A stretch of 7,545 bases of DNA from Rhodospirillaceae bacterium (GTDB lineage: Bacteria > Pseudomonadota > Alphaproteobacteria > CADEGL01): contig JABIRQ010000124.1 in assembly GCA_018699755.1 (NCBI GenBank), positions 1-7,545 of the forward strand. Direction: 5' to 3'. The position numbers and the translations under genes were made by a program. Positions 6,257 through 7,545 of this stretch are shown piece after piece. The notes beneath the pieces were generated by a model. The model made no database searches and had not been told where the DNA came from. It was given only the letters and a program-made list of their open reading frames with translations. The first letter of the stretch is position 1. Every line of letters starts with the position of its first letter.

Positions 6257-7545
6257 ATGACCCCCGCGTTCAGTCGAGACGAACTCCTGCCGGCGGCGAT
6301 GCCGAACTGGCGGTCCTTGCTGGCCGAAGGGGTCGCCGCGGGCCGCGCGACGAAACGCCGGCGCACCGCCTTCCATCGCCTGCACGACGTCACCTCGCAG
6401 CACGAATGGGCGTTGAGCCGCCGCGCCGCGGGACGGAGCCGCATCCTGGTCAATATCGGCATGCCCGATTGGAACCTGACCAAGGCCGCGCTGCGCGAAA
6501 TCTGGGACAGTTTCGAGGCCGCCAGCCTGCCCCCGCCCGATGCCTATGAGCTGATCCTGGAGCGGCGCATGGGGCTGCCGGCGACACTCCGCGAGACGGC
6601 GCCGCAAGAGACCGGACCCGCGCTGTGGAGCGAAAGCGACTGGCTGGAACTCGGTCAGACCGTGCCGATCCAGCCCCAGGCTCCCCTCATCGGCTCGCCC
6701 GCAAGTTTCGAGAATACCCTTCTCGGCCTGGCCGCCGGGATGGACACCATGGGCAATTTTTCCAACTTCGTGAATCGCTACCCCTACTGGGACGACGAGG
6801 TCGCGCAGATCGCCAGCGTGGTGCGTGCGCTCGGCGCCGTGGCGGCCCACCGAGGGGCCGGCGTGGTCGCCGACTCCTATCTCGAGGACGGCCATTCCGG
6901 CGTCTTTGCCGATTTTCGTTCCATCGTGGGCTGGGCGATGTTCGAACGCCGCCTGGTCGAGGGCCTGTGCGGCGCGGCCTACGCGCCCGCCTTCGGCGGT
7001 TTGACATCCGACCCGTTCCTCCGCGCGGCCGTCTTTCGGGCCATTCAACGCACCGGCCCGGCGGACGCCTTGCTCGACGGCTACTGCCACGGCGACACGG
7101 TGGGACATGGCGACTCGATGGACCGGAACCTCGCCCGGTTCGTCAACGACGCCACGGTCAGCATGGCCGCCGATGCCCGATTCGGCTGGGGCGCCTCCTA
7201 CTTGCCGACCCCGCTGACCGAACGCGAGCGAGTTCCCGGGACGGCGGATATCCTGGAGGTCCATCGCCTGACCCGCGCGCTGGAGCCCCAGGCCCGCGCG
7301 CTGGCTTCTCGATTCGACTGGCGCGAGACGGAGATTCTGGGCGAGGCCATCGCGGACGGGGCGCGAGCCTGGCGCGGCCGCCTCGACGAATATCTCGCCG
7401 CAGCCGGTATCGATCTCGGCAATCCGATGGAGCTGATGCTGGCGACCCGGCGCATGGGTGCGGGCGCGATCGAACACATCGGCCTGGGTCCGGAAGGGGC
7501 CTACGACCACCCGACGGAGCTGACCCGCCGGACGATGGAAGAGCG
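6257..7545 (+). CDS. Cobalamin-dependent glutamate mutase epsilon-like barrel protein, C-terminus cut off
   Basis: This frame has no stop from the ATG at 6257 to the window end (429 codons visible). It uses G/C-ending codons throughout and has GGAGG at 6243-6247, 9 bases upstream, so it is a real partial gene. I do not recognise it firmly. The central part (about 143-300) parallels the glutamate (methylaspartate) mutase epsilon subunit segment by segment. LIGSPASFENTLLGLAAG resembles that family's 'HGTPDSRLLAE' stretch, NFSNFVNRYPYWDDEVAQI its 'YNVPYAKN...' stretch, and GDTVGHGDSMDRNLA its 'YGECGNMIQDIA' stretch. FGGLTSDP (246-253) sits where a 'FGPLTG' loop would fall. These are remembered patterns, not an alignment. 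If right, it is the TIM-barrel partner of a separate B12-binding subunit performing a carbon-skeleton rearrangement, expected just downstream. No signal peptide or membrane segment is seen. It starts 58 bases after the RAM gene. Alternative: an uncharacterised family with only a shared fold. Confidence 0.8.
   Translation, partial: MTPAFSRDELLPAAMPNWRSLLAEGVAAGRATKRRRTAFHRLHDVTSQHEWALSRRAAGRSRILVNIGMPDWNLTKAALREIWDSFEAASLPPPDAYELILERRMGLPATLRETAPQETGPALWSESDWLELGQTVPIQPQAPLIGSPASFENTLLGLAAGMDTMGNFSNFVNRYPYWDDEVAQIASVVRALGAVAAHRGAGVVADSYLEDGHSGVFADFRSIVGWAMFERRLVEGLCGAAYAPAFGGLTSDPFLRAAVFRAIQRTGPADALLDGYCHGDTVGHGDSMDRNLARFVNDATVSMAADARFGWGASYLPTPLTERERVPGTADILEVHRLTRALEPQARALASRFDWRETEILGEAIADGARAWRGRLDEYLAAAGIDLGNPMELMLATRRMGAGAIEHIGLGPEGAYDHPTELTRRTMEE

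Noticed and set aside
6182..7510. A 442-codon open frame on the minus strand opposite the mutase-like gene
   Set aside because: Its product is rich in G, R, H, A and V with no recognisable motif, as expected for the complement of a G+C-rich gene. The plus-strand frame has a good ribosome-binding site, G/C-ending codons and family-like motifs, so the plus strand is the coding one.

Overview
The window is G+C-rich DNA with strong G/C preference at third codon positions. Its genes look alphaproteobacterial, probably Rhodospirillales or a relative. The support is the RhlE-type helicase with a long charged tail, the stand-alone Lrp/AsnC (RAM) protein, and a palindromic repeat of the 'CTGGATTGCCCGG...CCGGGCAATGACGG' type that is common between alphaproteobacterial genes. 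No rRNA, tRNA, CRISPR array, insertion sequence or phage gene was found. The gene order looks chromosomal and ordinary.

Left part (1-4077), all on the minus strand, read from right to left. The order is an ISOC1/ISOC2-like isochorismatase-family hydrolase, an intergenic space carrying an inverted pair of palindromic repeats, an alpha/beta hydrolase, a Rieske non-haem iron oxygenase alpha subunit, an SMP-30/gluconolactonase-family lactonase, and the start of an exported PEBP-like (YbhB/YbcL) protein that leaves the window at base 1. The oxygenase and lactonase are only 11 bases apart and are almost certainly co-transcribed. This looks like a small catabolic cluster in which an oxygenase acts on an aromatic or other cyclic substrate and hydrolases follow. 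The substrate cannot be read from the sequence, and no reductase or ferredoxin partner lies in the window.

Divergent region (4078-4228). This carries two short hairpins just upstream of the helicase start codon, whose own Shine-Dalgarno sequence is weak. It must also hold the promoters for both directions, but none is convincing by eye.

Right part (4229-7545), all on the plus strand. A DEAD-box RNA helicase with a tail of about 190 disordered residues comes first, then an 80-residue stand-alone RAM protein. Last is a gene still open at the right edge (429 codons visible) whose product resembles the barrel (epsilon) subunit of cobalamin-dependent glutamate mutase. That gene is the least understood item here and the best candidate for a poorly described function. 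Spacings of 41 and 58 bases with no evident terminator would allow the three to be co-transcribed.

In this G+C-rich sequence several open frames of 200-450 codons lie opposite real genes. They were judged to be shadows and are listed as rejected.
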